The notes beneath the pieces are model-generated. The model was given only the letters and a program-made list of their open reading frames with translations. It did not search any database and was not told where the DNA came from. Source: Candidatus Nanohalarchaeota archaeon (lineage in GTDB: Archaea; EX4484-52; B79-G9). Taken from it: DNA of 6,059 bases. A program made the position numbers and the translations under genes. Positions within the stretch are counted from its first letter, which is position 1; each line of letters opens with the position of its first letter. Positions 1-5,842 of this stretch are shown piece after piece. Where the stretch lies: assembly GCA_003660865.1 (NCBI GenBank), contig QMVA01000095.1, forward strand, positions 1-6,059, in the 5' to 3' direction.

Positions 1-83
1 TAATAGCGCATACCATCCACAATGAAATCTAAGTTTTTCACCTCTTTTAATATCCCCTCATCCTGTTCAATATTGATTTTCAT
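1..83 (-). CDS. Partial hypothetical protein, runs off left edge
   Basis: An open frame starts at an ATG (81-83) and reads MKINIEQDEGILKEVKNLDF and onward for 27 codons before the window ends. The visible part is soluble, charged and without a signal peptide or membrane helix. It follows the membrane-protein gene by 33 nt on the same strand and in the same frame after its TGA stop, so it is probably the second gene of an operon. A purine-rich AAAGGAA lies immediately before the ATG, which would fit a non-leaderless downstream gene, although its spacing to the ATG is shorter than usual for a Shine-Dalgarno sequence. I do not recognise the family, and 27 residues are too few to assign a function. 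Confidence 0.55.
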   Translation of the reverse strand, partial: MKINIEQDEGILKEVKNLDFIVDGMRY

Positions 84-116
84 TTCCTTTGATTTAAAGT
101 GGGAACTGCTGCACAA

Positions 117-548
117 TCATCTCTTCACTCTTATTGAAATCAGTGCCAAGATAGAAATAAATTGTAAAACAGCACCAAAAACTATCCCGAAAAAGCCGAC
201 AGTCTTACGAACAGAGAAAAAATCAGGACATAACGTAATTTCCTTCGGCTTTATCAAATCGGGAACAACCATCTCACCCATGTATCGCCTGACAGTATTA
301 TTGGCAATATGTCTAACCTCAGTATAAACACCATCTATATCACGATAGCTAACCACATTATGCTCAACATTACACGACAATTCATCCAACTCCGTTGCAA
401 CAAAAAAATAATACCCTCCTGCCAACATCAAAAAGACTCCCAGGAAATACAGCAAAAACGCAGACAAATACTTAAAAAAAGGTAGTATCACATCTTTATA
501 GTTTAGATACCTCTCAATAATCTTATATTTCACGATTTTATATCTCAT
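117..548 (-). CDS. Small membrane protein with two helices and a two-Cys loop
   Basis: A 143-residue protein of no family I recognise. A short basic N-terminus (residues 1-26, rich in Lys, Arg and Tyr) is followed by a hydrophobic helix at about 27-51, a polar segment at about 52-115, and a second helix at about 117-140 ending in a basic tail (RVKR). By the positive-inside rule both ends are cytoplasmic and the 60-residue middle is outside. That loop carries two Cys (about 59 and 107) that could form a disulfide, and one N-glycosylation sequon (NNT, about 83). I chose the ATG at 546-548 over an in-frame TTG at 567-569 because a TATA-like box (571-581) lies about 29 nt upstream, fitting a leaderless mRNA. 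The gene is divergent from the prepilin peptidase, and a second gene follows 33 nt downstream. A link to the peptidase is possible but rests only on position. Confidence 0.7.
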   Translation of the reverse strand: MRYKIVKYKIIERYLNYKDVILPFFKYLSAFLLYFLGVFLMLAGGYYFFVATELDELSCNVEHNVVSYRDIDGVYTEVRHIANNTVRRYMGEMVVPDLIKPKEITLCPDFFSVRKTVGFFGIVFGAVLQFISILALISIRVKR

Positions 549-570
549 AAATAACTTATTTACAATCAAA

Positions 571-581
571 TGTATATATAT
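571..581 (-). promoter_or_regulatory. TATA-box promoter of the two-helix membrane protein
   Basis: The minus strand reads ATATATATACA, centred about 29 nt before the ATG at 548. This is the spacing expected for an archaeal TATA box when transcription begins at or next to the start codon. No Shine-Dalgarno sequence is seen between it and the gene. Confidence 0.55.
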
Positions 582-601
582 TCAACAATCACGACAAGCC
601 C

Positions 602-613
602 AAAATATAAATA
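602..613 (+). promoter_or_regulatory. TATA-box promoter of the prepilin peptidase
   Basis: AAAATATAAATA is centred about 27 nt before the ATG at 636, again matching a leaderless transcript. It sits about 30 bp from the opposing TATA box at 571-581, so the 87-bp gap between the two start codons is a compact divergent promoter in which the two pre-initiation complexes may interfere with each other. Confidence 0.6.
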
Positions 614-635
614 TCTAACCAACTAAAACACATGT

Positions 636-1532
636 ATGTTCATCGAAGTACTATTTCTGGCCGCTGCACTTATAGGCACAGCAGTCGGCGGATGGATAGA
701 CCTGAAGACAACAGAAATACCCGACATCGTACCTGCATCAATGGTAGGCATAGGACTCGTACTCCATATTGCAAACAGCATAATGCTCGGCTCATTTCAT
801 GGTCTAGTATATGCGCTCATAGTAAGCGCAATTTATCTCGTATTCGGATATATCTTTTATTACACAGGCCAATGGGGTGAAGCAGACGTACTGCTACTCG
901 CAGCAACTGTATTTTTGATACCACAACCGCTGTCATTTTTCAATATCACAGCCCTGGAAGAACTATATCCATTGGTATTCCTCATAAATACATTCATCAT
1001 CGGCGGCATCTACTCCGTAATATACTCAATCATCCTCGCCCTGAAACATAAAGAAGTCTTTTCAAATTTCTTCAAAGACATCACAAAAAACGCGAAAAAA
1101 ATCACATTGACACTCATATTACTGACAGCAGGTCTGATGGCAGTCACACTTATCCTAAGCCAGAGCATGAGAATAAACATAATCCCCGAACTCATCATGC
1201 TCCAACTCATCTTCTTCATACCCATGGCAACAGCCCTGGTACTCATGTACCGCTTTGCTGTGGTTCTTGACAACACAGCCTTCAGAAACAAAATACCAGT
1301 ATCGAAACTAGAAGAAGGCGATGTCCTCGCAGAAGATATAAAACTAAAAGACACTATCCTATCAGGCAAACTATTTATTGGCCTCACAAAAGAACAGATA
1401 AAGCTAATAACAAAAGAAAAAAAGCATGTATACATCAAAGAGGGCATCCGGTACGGTCCTACATTCTTCCTTGCGATACTATTCACATGGTTCTTTGGAA
1501 ATTCAATCTTTCTGCTTTTCGGGTGGATTTAA
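636..1532 (+). CDS. Archaeal A24 prepilin/preflagellin peptidase with C-terminal domain
   Basis: A 298-residue polytopic membrane protein of the GxGD aspartyl protease class, which cleaves class III signal peptides from archaeal pilins and archaellins at the inner face of the membrane. The first catalytic Asp is D22, in WIDLKTTEIPD just after helix 1. The second is D84 in GEAD (81-84), where the usual GxGD has Ala in the third position. Hydrophobic segments lie at about 3-21, 33-50, 57-76, 84-98, 110-136, 157-175, 182-211 and 273-297. Residues 215-272 form a soluble segment (PVSKLEEGDVLAEDI, then LTKEQI and YIKEG) like the A24 C-terminal domain found only in some archaeal members. The ATG at 636 has a TATA box 27 nt upstream; an overlapping ATG at 632 is in another frame. 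No pilin gene is visible nearby, so the substrate is unknown. The family is clear; whether it serves pili, archaella or other surface proteins is not. Confidence 0.88.
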   Translation: MFIEVLFLAAALIGTAVGGWIDLKTTEIPDIVPASMVGIGLVLHIANSIMLGSFHGLVYALIVSAIYLVFGYIFYYTGQWGEADVLLLAATVFLIPQPLSFFNITALEELYPLVFLINTFIIGGIYSVIYSIILALKHKEVFSNFFKDITKNAKKITLTLILLTAGLMAVTLILSQSMRINIIPELIMLQLIFFIPMATALVLMYRFAVVLDNTAFRNKIPVSKLEEGDVLAEDIKLKDTILSGKLFIGLTKEQIKLITKEKKHVYIKEGIRYGPTFFLAILFTWFFGNSIFLLFGWI

Positions 1533-2857
1533 TATATAATCTTAACATTGTAATTGCCGATACCACTAAGCTTCCCCTCAAGTATTGTCATCCTACTCTT
1601 AATGTCCTGCTCCATAGACCTGATACTTCTCTCCCCTTCAGAAACATCAGACTCCTGAGACTCAATCTCAGAAAACAATTTAGCATGCTCACACTCAAGT
1701 TCTTTCTTCTCTTTCATTGTCTTGTCTGACTCAATTTTAGCTCTTAGTGCTTCCTCTTCACTATCCAAACTCAACATCTTCTCCCTCAACCCACTGAGCT
1801 TAGTACCTTCCTTCAGTCTCGATAATGCACTAATAGTCTTTATCTTCAGTTTGTCCTTCAAAGTTATCGAATCCCTGCTGACATGCATCTCAACATCGCC
1901 TATAACTTTTCCAAACAATTTCATCCTGTCATCTCTTCTCACCGCGGCAACAGGATCCTCAATATAAAGTTCAAGTAGACGCTTCTCACTCTTACTTCCA
2001 AGCTGCGCAACCCGACTATACTTGCGAAGCGCACGGCTGACAGGGGACACCGTCTGGACAATCCTGATCTTGACAGTATTGGTTTCCCTGATGATTTTCT
2101 CATGTTCCTCATTCATGTCATTTAATGTCTTAATATCAGATCCTTTCTCAATAGCCTTTAGTTTCTTTTCAATAATTTTTTCAGAACCCCTAAGTTCTTT
2201 CAACTTTCTATTGCCGGACAGTATATCATCATTTGTTTCTTTCTTTTTCAGAAATAAAGCATTTATCTCTTCAATAACCCTGTGGGAATCATCTATTGAC
2301 TTTATTTTCCCTTTCAATGGTTCAACATACTTTATTGTACTATCAATGATTTTGCTCATCTCAAATAAGTCTTTCTTCACATCTTCCGAATGAGAAGATA
2401 TGCCACTGCTTACAAAATAGAAATTTTTCGTCGTATCACTCATAAGACTATTCATCTGCTTCTTTACACTATAAAGAGAGTCAGAAGACTCAGTAACTCC
2501 AGTATCTTTCGGGAACCGGACATTATGGCAAAACACATTGAGCCTGCTCAAAAGCGCCCGACGGTTATTTACAACAGCGCGCTCCATTCTCTTATCCCGC
2601 GATTCCTCTATCTTTGCACTGGAAAGGCTAGCAATATCCTTCTCAAGCTGCAACTTCTCACTTTCCAAAGACTTCATCGCTTCTGACAGGCGCGCATTAA
2701 CACCTTCCAGAAATGGCTTGGACACAGAATCAAGCCAGCCAGGAACCTCCTTGTACTTGAGCGAATCATCATCTGATGGCATATTGTCTTCTTCTTTCCT
2801 GCGCGCTTCTCTTTTGAAATCCTCAAGCATCCCTTTGACCTTATCAAAAAAACCCAT
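1529..2857 (-). CDS. Long coiled-coil protein of unknown function
   Basis: A 442-residue soluble, highly charged protein that I cannot place in a named family. It opens with an amphipathic MGFFDKVKGMLEDFKREARR segment, then an acidic linker (about 22-35) and a KEVPGWLDSVSKPFLE motif (36-51). Heptad-like coiled coil is suggested at about 52-85, 183-262 and 355-430. A less helical middle (about 265-345) contains PVSRALRKYSRV and LLELYIEDPVAAVRRDD, followed by an LFGKVIGDVEMHV strand-like stretch. There is no Walker A motif, so it is not a complete SMC or Rad50 ATPase, although the architecture recalls their arms. The ATG at 2857 was preferred to an in-frame TTG at 2896 because a TATA box (2878-2888) lies 27 nt before it. 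It converges on the prepilin peptidase and overlaps its stop by four bases. A structural or scaffold role is the most one can infer. Confidence 0.8.
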   Translation of the reverse strand: MGFFDKVKGMLEDFKREARRKEEDNMPSDDDSLKYKEVPGWLDSVSKPFLEGVNARLSEAMKSLESEKLQLEKDIASLSSAKIEESRDKRMERAVVNNRRALLSRLNVFCHNVRFPKDTGVTESSDSLYSVKKQMNSLMSDTTKNFYFVSSGISSHSEDVKKDLFEMSKIIDSTIKYVEPLKGKIKSIDDSHRVIEEINALFLKKKETNDDILSGNRKLKELRGSEKIIEKKLKAIEKGSDIKTLNDMNEEHEKIIRETNTVKIRIVQTVSPVSRALRKYSRVAQLGSKSEKRLLELYIEDPVAAVRRDDRMKLFGKVIGDVEMHVSRDSITLKDKLKIKTISALSRLKEGTKLSGLREKMLSLDSEEEALRAKIESDKTMKEKKELECEHAKLFSEIESQESDVSEGERSIRSMEQDIKSRMTILEGKLSGIGNYNVKIIY

Positions 2858-2877
2858 AAAGCAATATAAATCTCCAA

Positions 2878-2888
2878 TTTTTTTATAG
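2878..2888 (-). promoter_or_regulatory. TATA-box promoter of the coiled-coil gene
   Basis: The minus strand reads CTATAAAAAAA, centred about 27 nt before the ATG at 2857. The spacing supports a leaderless transcript and decides the start codon, since the in-frame TTG at 2894-2896 would lie upstream of this box and so outside the mRNA. A weaker TATA-like GTTTATATCC lies farther upstream at about 2922-2931. Confidence 0.55.
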
Positions 2889-2929
2889 ATTTGCAAGCAC
2901 CACTCATGAACGCGCTAACCCGGATATAA

Positions 2930-2959
2930 ACTGTAAAAACCTGAAAAACCATTTACAGT
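2930..2959 (-). terminator. Inverted repeat with two U tracts downstream of fttA
   Basis: ACTGTAAA (2930-2937) and TTTACAGT (2952-2959) are perfect 8-base inverted repeats around a 14-nt loop. On the minus strand the loop and inner arm contain GGTTTTT twice (2935-2941 and 2944-2950), giving two U5 tracts about 70-80 nt after the fttA stop. Archaeal termination depends on such U-rich sites, so this is the best candidate for the fttA 3' end. It could instead be an operator for the coiled-coil promoter just downstream. Confidence 0.35.
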
Positions 2960-2962
2960 AGA

Positions 2963-2977
2963 GCATATATACTATGC
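2963..2977. repeat. Short inverted repeat GCATA-TATAC-TATGC
   Basis: Five-base arms GCATA (2963-2967) and TATGC (2973-2977) enclose TATAC, about 40 nt after the fttA stop on the minus strand. Read on either strand it also contains TATATA. It may be part of the fttA 3' untranslated region or a chance palindrome in AT-rich DNA. Confidence 0.2.
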
Positions 2978-3016
2978 AAATAGTATTCGAACAGAATCAA
3001 AAGAGTCCCACAATCT

Positions 3017-4897
3017 CTACTTCAATCTGACAGCATCCAGGTTAGACGGCACAGATGTCTCCACTTTAAACATCCTGTGAAGCGTTGATGCAAGATTAAG
3101 GGATTTACTGCGCTCACCATGGTTCAAAAATATCCTGTCCGGCTTCGACCTCAGCTTTGCAACATAGTTAATCAATTGGTTCCTGTCAGAATGTCCTGAA
3201 AAGCCCTCGACAGTTTCAACCTCAGCCTCTATTTTGAGCATATGCTTTGTGCCATCATTCTCAGTCATCGGGATGTCTCTCCATCCTTTCTGTATCCTTG
3301 AGCCCATTGTTCCTTCAGCCTGGTAGCCAATAAACACAAGCGTATTTTTATTATCATATGCAAGGCACTTCAGATACTCCATGATAGGCCCCCCGGTAAT
3401 CATGCCGGATGTCGTAAGAATCACACAGGGTTCCTTATTTTCGATAACCGACTTTCTCTCGTTCATAGATGCAACCCTCTTGAACACCTCAGATGAAAAA
3501 GGATTATTATTCTGGTGAAATATCTGATTCTGTAGTCTTCTCGATAAAAACTCAGGATACGTTGTATGAATTGCCGTAGCATTCCATATCATCCCGTCAA
3601 GATAAACCGGTACCTCAAGCTCGCCACGGCTGTACTCATCAGCAAGAACTACCATCACTTCCTGCGCACGCCCGACAGCAAAAGCAGGTATAATCACCTT
3701 GCCTTTCCTGTTGATGGTCCTCTTGATGACCTCCATAAGATTCATATCAGCTTCCCTTTTCGAAGGAATAATATCCTTCGGGGCACCGTAAGTAGACTCA
3801 AGAATCATAGACTCAATTCTCGAAAAACCCATATACGCAGGCTCAAGCAGTTTTGTCGGCCCGAACTTAAGATCTGCAGTATACAAAAGATTATGCAGCC
3901 CTTCACCAATATGGATGTGCGTTAGTGCAGAACCCAGAATGTGACCTGCATTCTGGAATGTAAGTCTCATATCAGGTGTAATATCACAAACCTCATTATA
4001 ATCAAGAGTAATTGAATGTTTTATTGCATTCTTGATGCCCATTGAAGTATATGGTGCCTTGCCTGTCTCCCTCTGCAAAACATCAATAAAATCCAGCTGC
4101 AGAAGCGTCATGACATCCCTCGTGGGAAGCGTAGTATAAAGCGGTCCCTTGTACCCATATTCATAAAGATACGGCGCAAAACCGGAATGATCAAGATGCG
4201 CGTGTGAAATAATAACTGCGTCAAGCGACTCAAGATCAAACTCTGGCGCATCAATATATGGATTCATTTCATTGGAGCCTGTATTCACGCCGCAGTCAAG
4301 TAGCACCTTAGACTCTTTAGTCTGCAGGAAAATACACGATCTTCCAACTTCCCCGAAACTGCCAAGAGCAGAGAATCGAACCCATCCTTCCTTAGAGCCC
4401 TTTTTCAACTGTATCTTCTGGCCAATCTTATTTAGAAACTGCTGTCTGTACTTTGCTTCCTCATGAACAATCTCTCGTGCCTTATTTACTATCTTAGAGC
4501 GAAATCCGGGCATTCTCTGAATTTCCGGGTTCCAGAAAGTCTCTTTCTTGATTTCTCTTAGTGTCTCCCCAGTCTTTCCAATAACAATACCTGGTTTCTG
4601 CGCAAGTATAATCACTTTTCCAAATTCCGGCTCAAACAAAATATCCTGAATTTCAGCCTCTTTTGGCACAATCGTCCTGATTTTCTCTCTTGCTTTGTCT
4701 TCAGCAAGTGTAATAGACTGATCTGGCCGCAAATTTATCCTCTTTCTTATTTCAGAGACAAGCGCCTTAATGTCAGAACTGCCATTGACAAAAAAATCTT
4801 TGTTCTTAGTATAAAAAACAATATCCGATCCTTCAAATAGTGTCTTTGTAATCATCGCGGTCTTTGGAAGGCGCGATTTCACATCTTCTAATTCCAT
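3017..4897 (-). CDS. fttA: aCPSF1/FttA: KH, metallo-beta-lactamase, beta-CASP ribonuclease
   Basis: A 626-residue archaeal homologue of CPSF73, the endonuclease that cuts nascent RNA at U-rich sites and drives transcription termination. Two N-terminal KH domains (about 1-60 and 65-145) bind RNA; the second has the GxxG loop GKTG (107-110) in KPGIVIGKTGETLREI. The metallo-beta-lactamase fold follows with D201 (LLDCG), HAHLDH at 232-237, H319 (NAGHILGSA) and D342 (YTADLKFG). The beta-CASP insert (about 385-545) is bracketed by motif A E367 (LESTYG), motif B H569 (FSGHSD) and motif C H593 (LNHGE). All expected zinc ligands are present, so the enzyme should be active. Length and the C-terminal ending (VRLK) fit the family; C-terminal residues support dimerisation in studied homologues. 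The ATG at 4897 was chosen over a TTG at 4942 because a TATA box sits 28 nt upstream. psmB lies 179 bp upstream on the same strand, a conserved archaeal pairing. Confidence 0.96.
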   Translation of the reverse strand: MELEDVKSRLPKTAMITKTLFEGSDIVFYTKNKDFFVNGSSDIKALVSEIRKRINLRPDQSITLAEDKAREKIRTIVPKEAEIQDILFEPEFGKVIILAQKPGIVIGKTGETLREIKKETFWNPEIQRMPGFRSKIVNKAREIVHEEAKYRQQFLNKIGQKIQLKKGSKEGWVRFSALGSFGEVGRSCIFLQTKESKVLLDCGVNTGSNEMNPYIDAPEFDLESLDAVIISHAHLDHSGFAPYLYEYGYKGPLYTTLPTRDVMTLLQLDFIDVLQRETGKAPYTSMGIKNAIKHSITLDYNEVCDITPDMRLTFQNAGHILGSALTHIHIGEGLHNLLYTADLKFGPTKLLEPAYMGFSRIESMILESTYGAPKDIIPSKREADMNLMEVIKRTINRKGKVIIPAFAVGRAQEVMVVLADEYSRGELEVPVYLDGMIWNATAIHTTYPEFLSRRLQNQIFHQNNNPFSSEVFKRVASMNERKSVIENKEPCVILTTSGMITGGPIMEYLKCLAYDNKNTLVFIGYQAEGTMGSRIQKGWRDIPMTENDGTKHMLKIEAEVETVEGFSGHSDRNQLINYVAKLRSKPDRIFLNHGERSKSLNLASTLHRMFKVETSVPSNLDAVRLK

Positions 4898-4920
4898 GTT
4901 TATCACATCGCTATAAGTTT

Positions 4921-4930
4921 TAGTATAAAT
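4921..4930 (-). promoter_or_regulatory. TATA-box promoter of fttA
   Basis: The minus strand reads ATTTATACTA, centred about 28 nt before the ATG at 4897, consistent with a leaderless mRNA that excludes the upstream in-frame TTG at 4942. A second TATA-like CTTATAGC lies nearer the gene but too close to set a start upstream of the ATG. Confidence 0.55.
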
Positions 4931-4957
4931 AATATGTTTCAATAATTTGTCTTCAAA

Positions 4958-4971
4958 TATAGATTTCTATA
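4958..4971. repeat. Dyad TATAGA-TT-TCTATA upstream of the fttA promoter
   Basis: A perfect 6-base inverted repeat with a 2-base centre, about 30-45 bp upstream of the fttA TATA box. Position and symmetry suit a binding site for a dimeric activator or repressor of fttA, but its AT-rich content means chance is not excluded. Confidence 0.3.
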
Positions 4972-5018
4972 CGGAAGGTTCAAAATTTTCGCATAATTAA
5001 TGTTCACAAAATCGCTTC

Positions 5019-5033
5019 ACAGTTGTTAACTGT
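5019..5033 (-). repeat. Small hairpin in the psmB-fttA gap
   Basis: ACAGTT (5019-5024) and AACTGT (5028-5033) pair around a 3-nt loop. On the minus strand it lies about 45 nt after the psmB stop and beyond the poly-U tract, and a U4 tract follows about 10 nt later. It could be a backup 3'-end element for psmB. Confidence 0.25.
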
Positions 5034-5053
5034 CTGAAAATATCATTAACATT

Positions 5054-5075
5054 AAAAAAAAAAACGCCAATTGGC
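5054..5075 (-). terminator. Poly-U terminator of psmB with palindrome GCCAATTGGC
   Basis: Directly after the psmB TAG stop the minus strand reads the perfect palindrome GCCAATTGGC (5066-5075), one G, then eleven T (5054-5064). The stem can form only three G-C/C-G pairs around AATT, too weak to act as a bacterial hairpin, but the U11 run is a textbook archaeal termination signal. FttA, encoded next in line, is the factor known to act on such U-rich ends. Confidence 0.75.
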
Positions 5076-5076
5076 T

Positions 5077-5718
5077 CTATTCAAGTTTTGCAATAATCTC
5101 TTTTATCTCTTTCTCAGTGATCCATTTAATGCCATCTTTGGTTACAACCGCAACATGCATCAATTTGCCGCCAGTATATACATCTCGTTCTCTTGCAGCT
5201 TTGATGGATCGCAAAAGCAATTTTACTCCCTGTTCTGTCGACATACCTTTTTTATATCCATCTTCCAGAACACCAAGGGCAATAACTGAACCTGAACCGC
5301 TGAATGCATACTCTTCTTCCGGTGACAATCCGCCTGCAGCATCCACAGAATACAACTGCGGTCCCCGTGCATCGTACCCGCCAAGCACCAACTGGACATA
5401 TTCCGGAATAAACGATTTATATGCTCCGCGCAATATATTGGATAACAATGTAGCTCCTGCTCTTACAGTAATCTTCTTTTCCTGCAGTTCATAAAGCGTT
5501 AACTCTGCTCTCAGGAGCCGCGCCATTGCCTGTCCGTCACCTGCACTACCTGCCATAGTCATACACATTTTAGGAGATACTTCAAATACTTTCTGTGTAT
5601 CTTTTGATGCAACCAGAGACCCCATAGTTGCTTTCTGGTCAGCAGCGAGAACTACCCCGTCACTACAAATCATAGCTACTGTCGTTGTTCCTGTTTTAAG
5701 CGTTTCTATATTTACCAC
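5077..5718 (-). CDS. psmB: 20S proteasome beta subunit
   Basis: The 213-residue catalytic subunit of the archaeal 20S proteasome, which forms the inner two heptameric rings and degrades proteins delivered by PAN or Cdc48-type ATPases. A short propeptide of ten residues ends in Gly10; self-cleavage would expose Thr11, the N-terminal nucleophile, in GTTTVAM. The other active-site residues are in place: D27 in VLAADQKAT (mature D17), K43 in SKDTQKVF (mature K33), and the downstream FSGSGS (139-144) and ERDVYTGG (177-184) motifs that carry the conserved Ser and Asp. Length is normal for archaea. The start is a GTG at 5718, because a stop codon precedes it in frame two codons upstream; an ATG four bases earlier is in another frame. 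The gene precedes fttA, a pairing conserved in archaea, but has its own terminator. The alpha subunit is not in the window. Confidence 0.96.
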   Translation of the reverse strand: MVNIETLKTGTTTVAMICSDGVVLAADQKATMGSLVASKDTQKVFEVSPKMCMTMAGSAGDGQAMARLLRAELTLYELQEKKITVRAGATLLSNILRGAYKSFIPEYVQLVLGGYDARGPQLYSVDAAGGLSPEEEYAFSGSGSVIALGVLEDGYKKGMSTEQGVKLLLRSIKAARERDVYTGGKLMHVAVVTKDGIKWITEKEIKEIIAKLE

Positions 5719-5721
5719 CCA

Positions 5722-5754
5722 TTATCCCTTATAGTATTTATCCCTTTATAGTAT
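5722..5754 (-). promoter_or_regulatory. Tandemly duplicated TATA segment before psmB
   Basis: On the minus strand ATACTATAAAGGGATAA (5754-5738) is followed at once by ATACTATAAGGGATAA (5737-5722); the copies differ only by one A. The first copy places CTATAAAG about 29-30 nt before the GTG start, right for a TATA box giving a near-leaderless mRNA. The second box is only about 13 nt before the GTG and would start transcription inside the gene. The duplication is therefore either a recent slippage event or a paired regulatory site. Confidence 0.6.
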
Positions 5755-5796
5755 CAATGACTCTGAGAATCAGTTAACTAAACATTTAATGCAAAA

Positions 5797-5805
5797 CTTT
5801 ATATG
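5797..5805 (+). promoter_or_regulatory. Candidate plus-strand TATA box in the psmB upstream region
   Basis: CTTTATATG is a good archaeal TATA-like sequence on the plus strand. Its expected start point is near 5827, just before the inverted repeats at 5843-5956. If used, it would make a structured RNA or a leader of about 155 nt for the gene at 5984. No convincing protein start fits its spacing. Confidence 0.3.
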
Positions 5806-5842
5806 TGTTTAGGAAACATGAGTAAAAAATCATTAATTTCAC

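Noticed and set aside
22..327. A 101-codon plus-strand frame at the left edge.
   Set aside because: It is antisense to the two-helix membrane protein and the edge gene, which have better start signals and sensible topology.
1010..1486. A 158-codon open frame on the minus strand inside the prepilin peptidase gene.
   Set aside because: It lies wholly antisense to a gene with clear family motifs, its translation shows no domain, and no promoter signal precedes it.
2522..2857. Possible SMC/Rad50 or SbcC identity for the coiled-coil protein.
   Set aside because: There is no Walker A, Walker B or signature motif, and the protein is far shorter than those ATPases; only the coiled-coil character is shared.
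2674..2952. A 92-codon minus-strand frame overlapping the start of the coiled-coil gene.
   Set aside because: It is out of frame with the coiled-coil gene, would cross that gene's promoter, and shows no recognisable domain.
3566..3925. A 119-codon plus-strand frame antisense to fttA.
   Set aside because: It overlaps the highly conserved nuclease core of fttA, and its translation looks like the complement of coding sequence rather than a protein.
4972..4990. A tRNA T-arm-like string, CGGAA-GGTTCAAAAT-TTTCG.
   Set aside because: The loop is too long, and no acceptor, D or anticodon arm can be found around it.
5117..5494. A 125-codon plus-strand frame antisense to psmB.
   Set aside because: It is fully within psmB, which has all catalytic residues, and has no features of its own.
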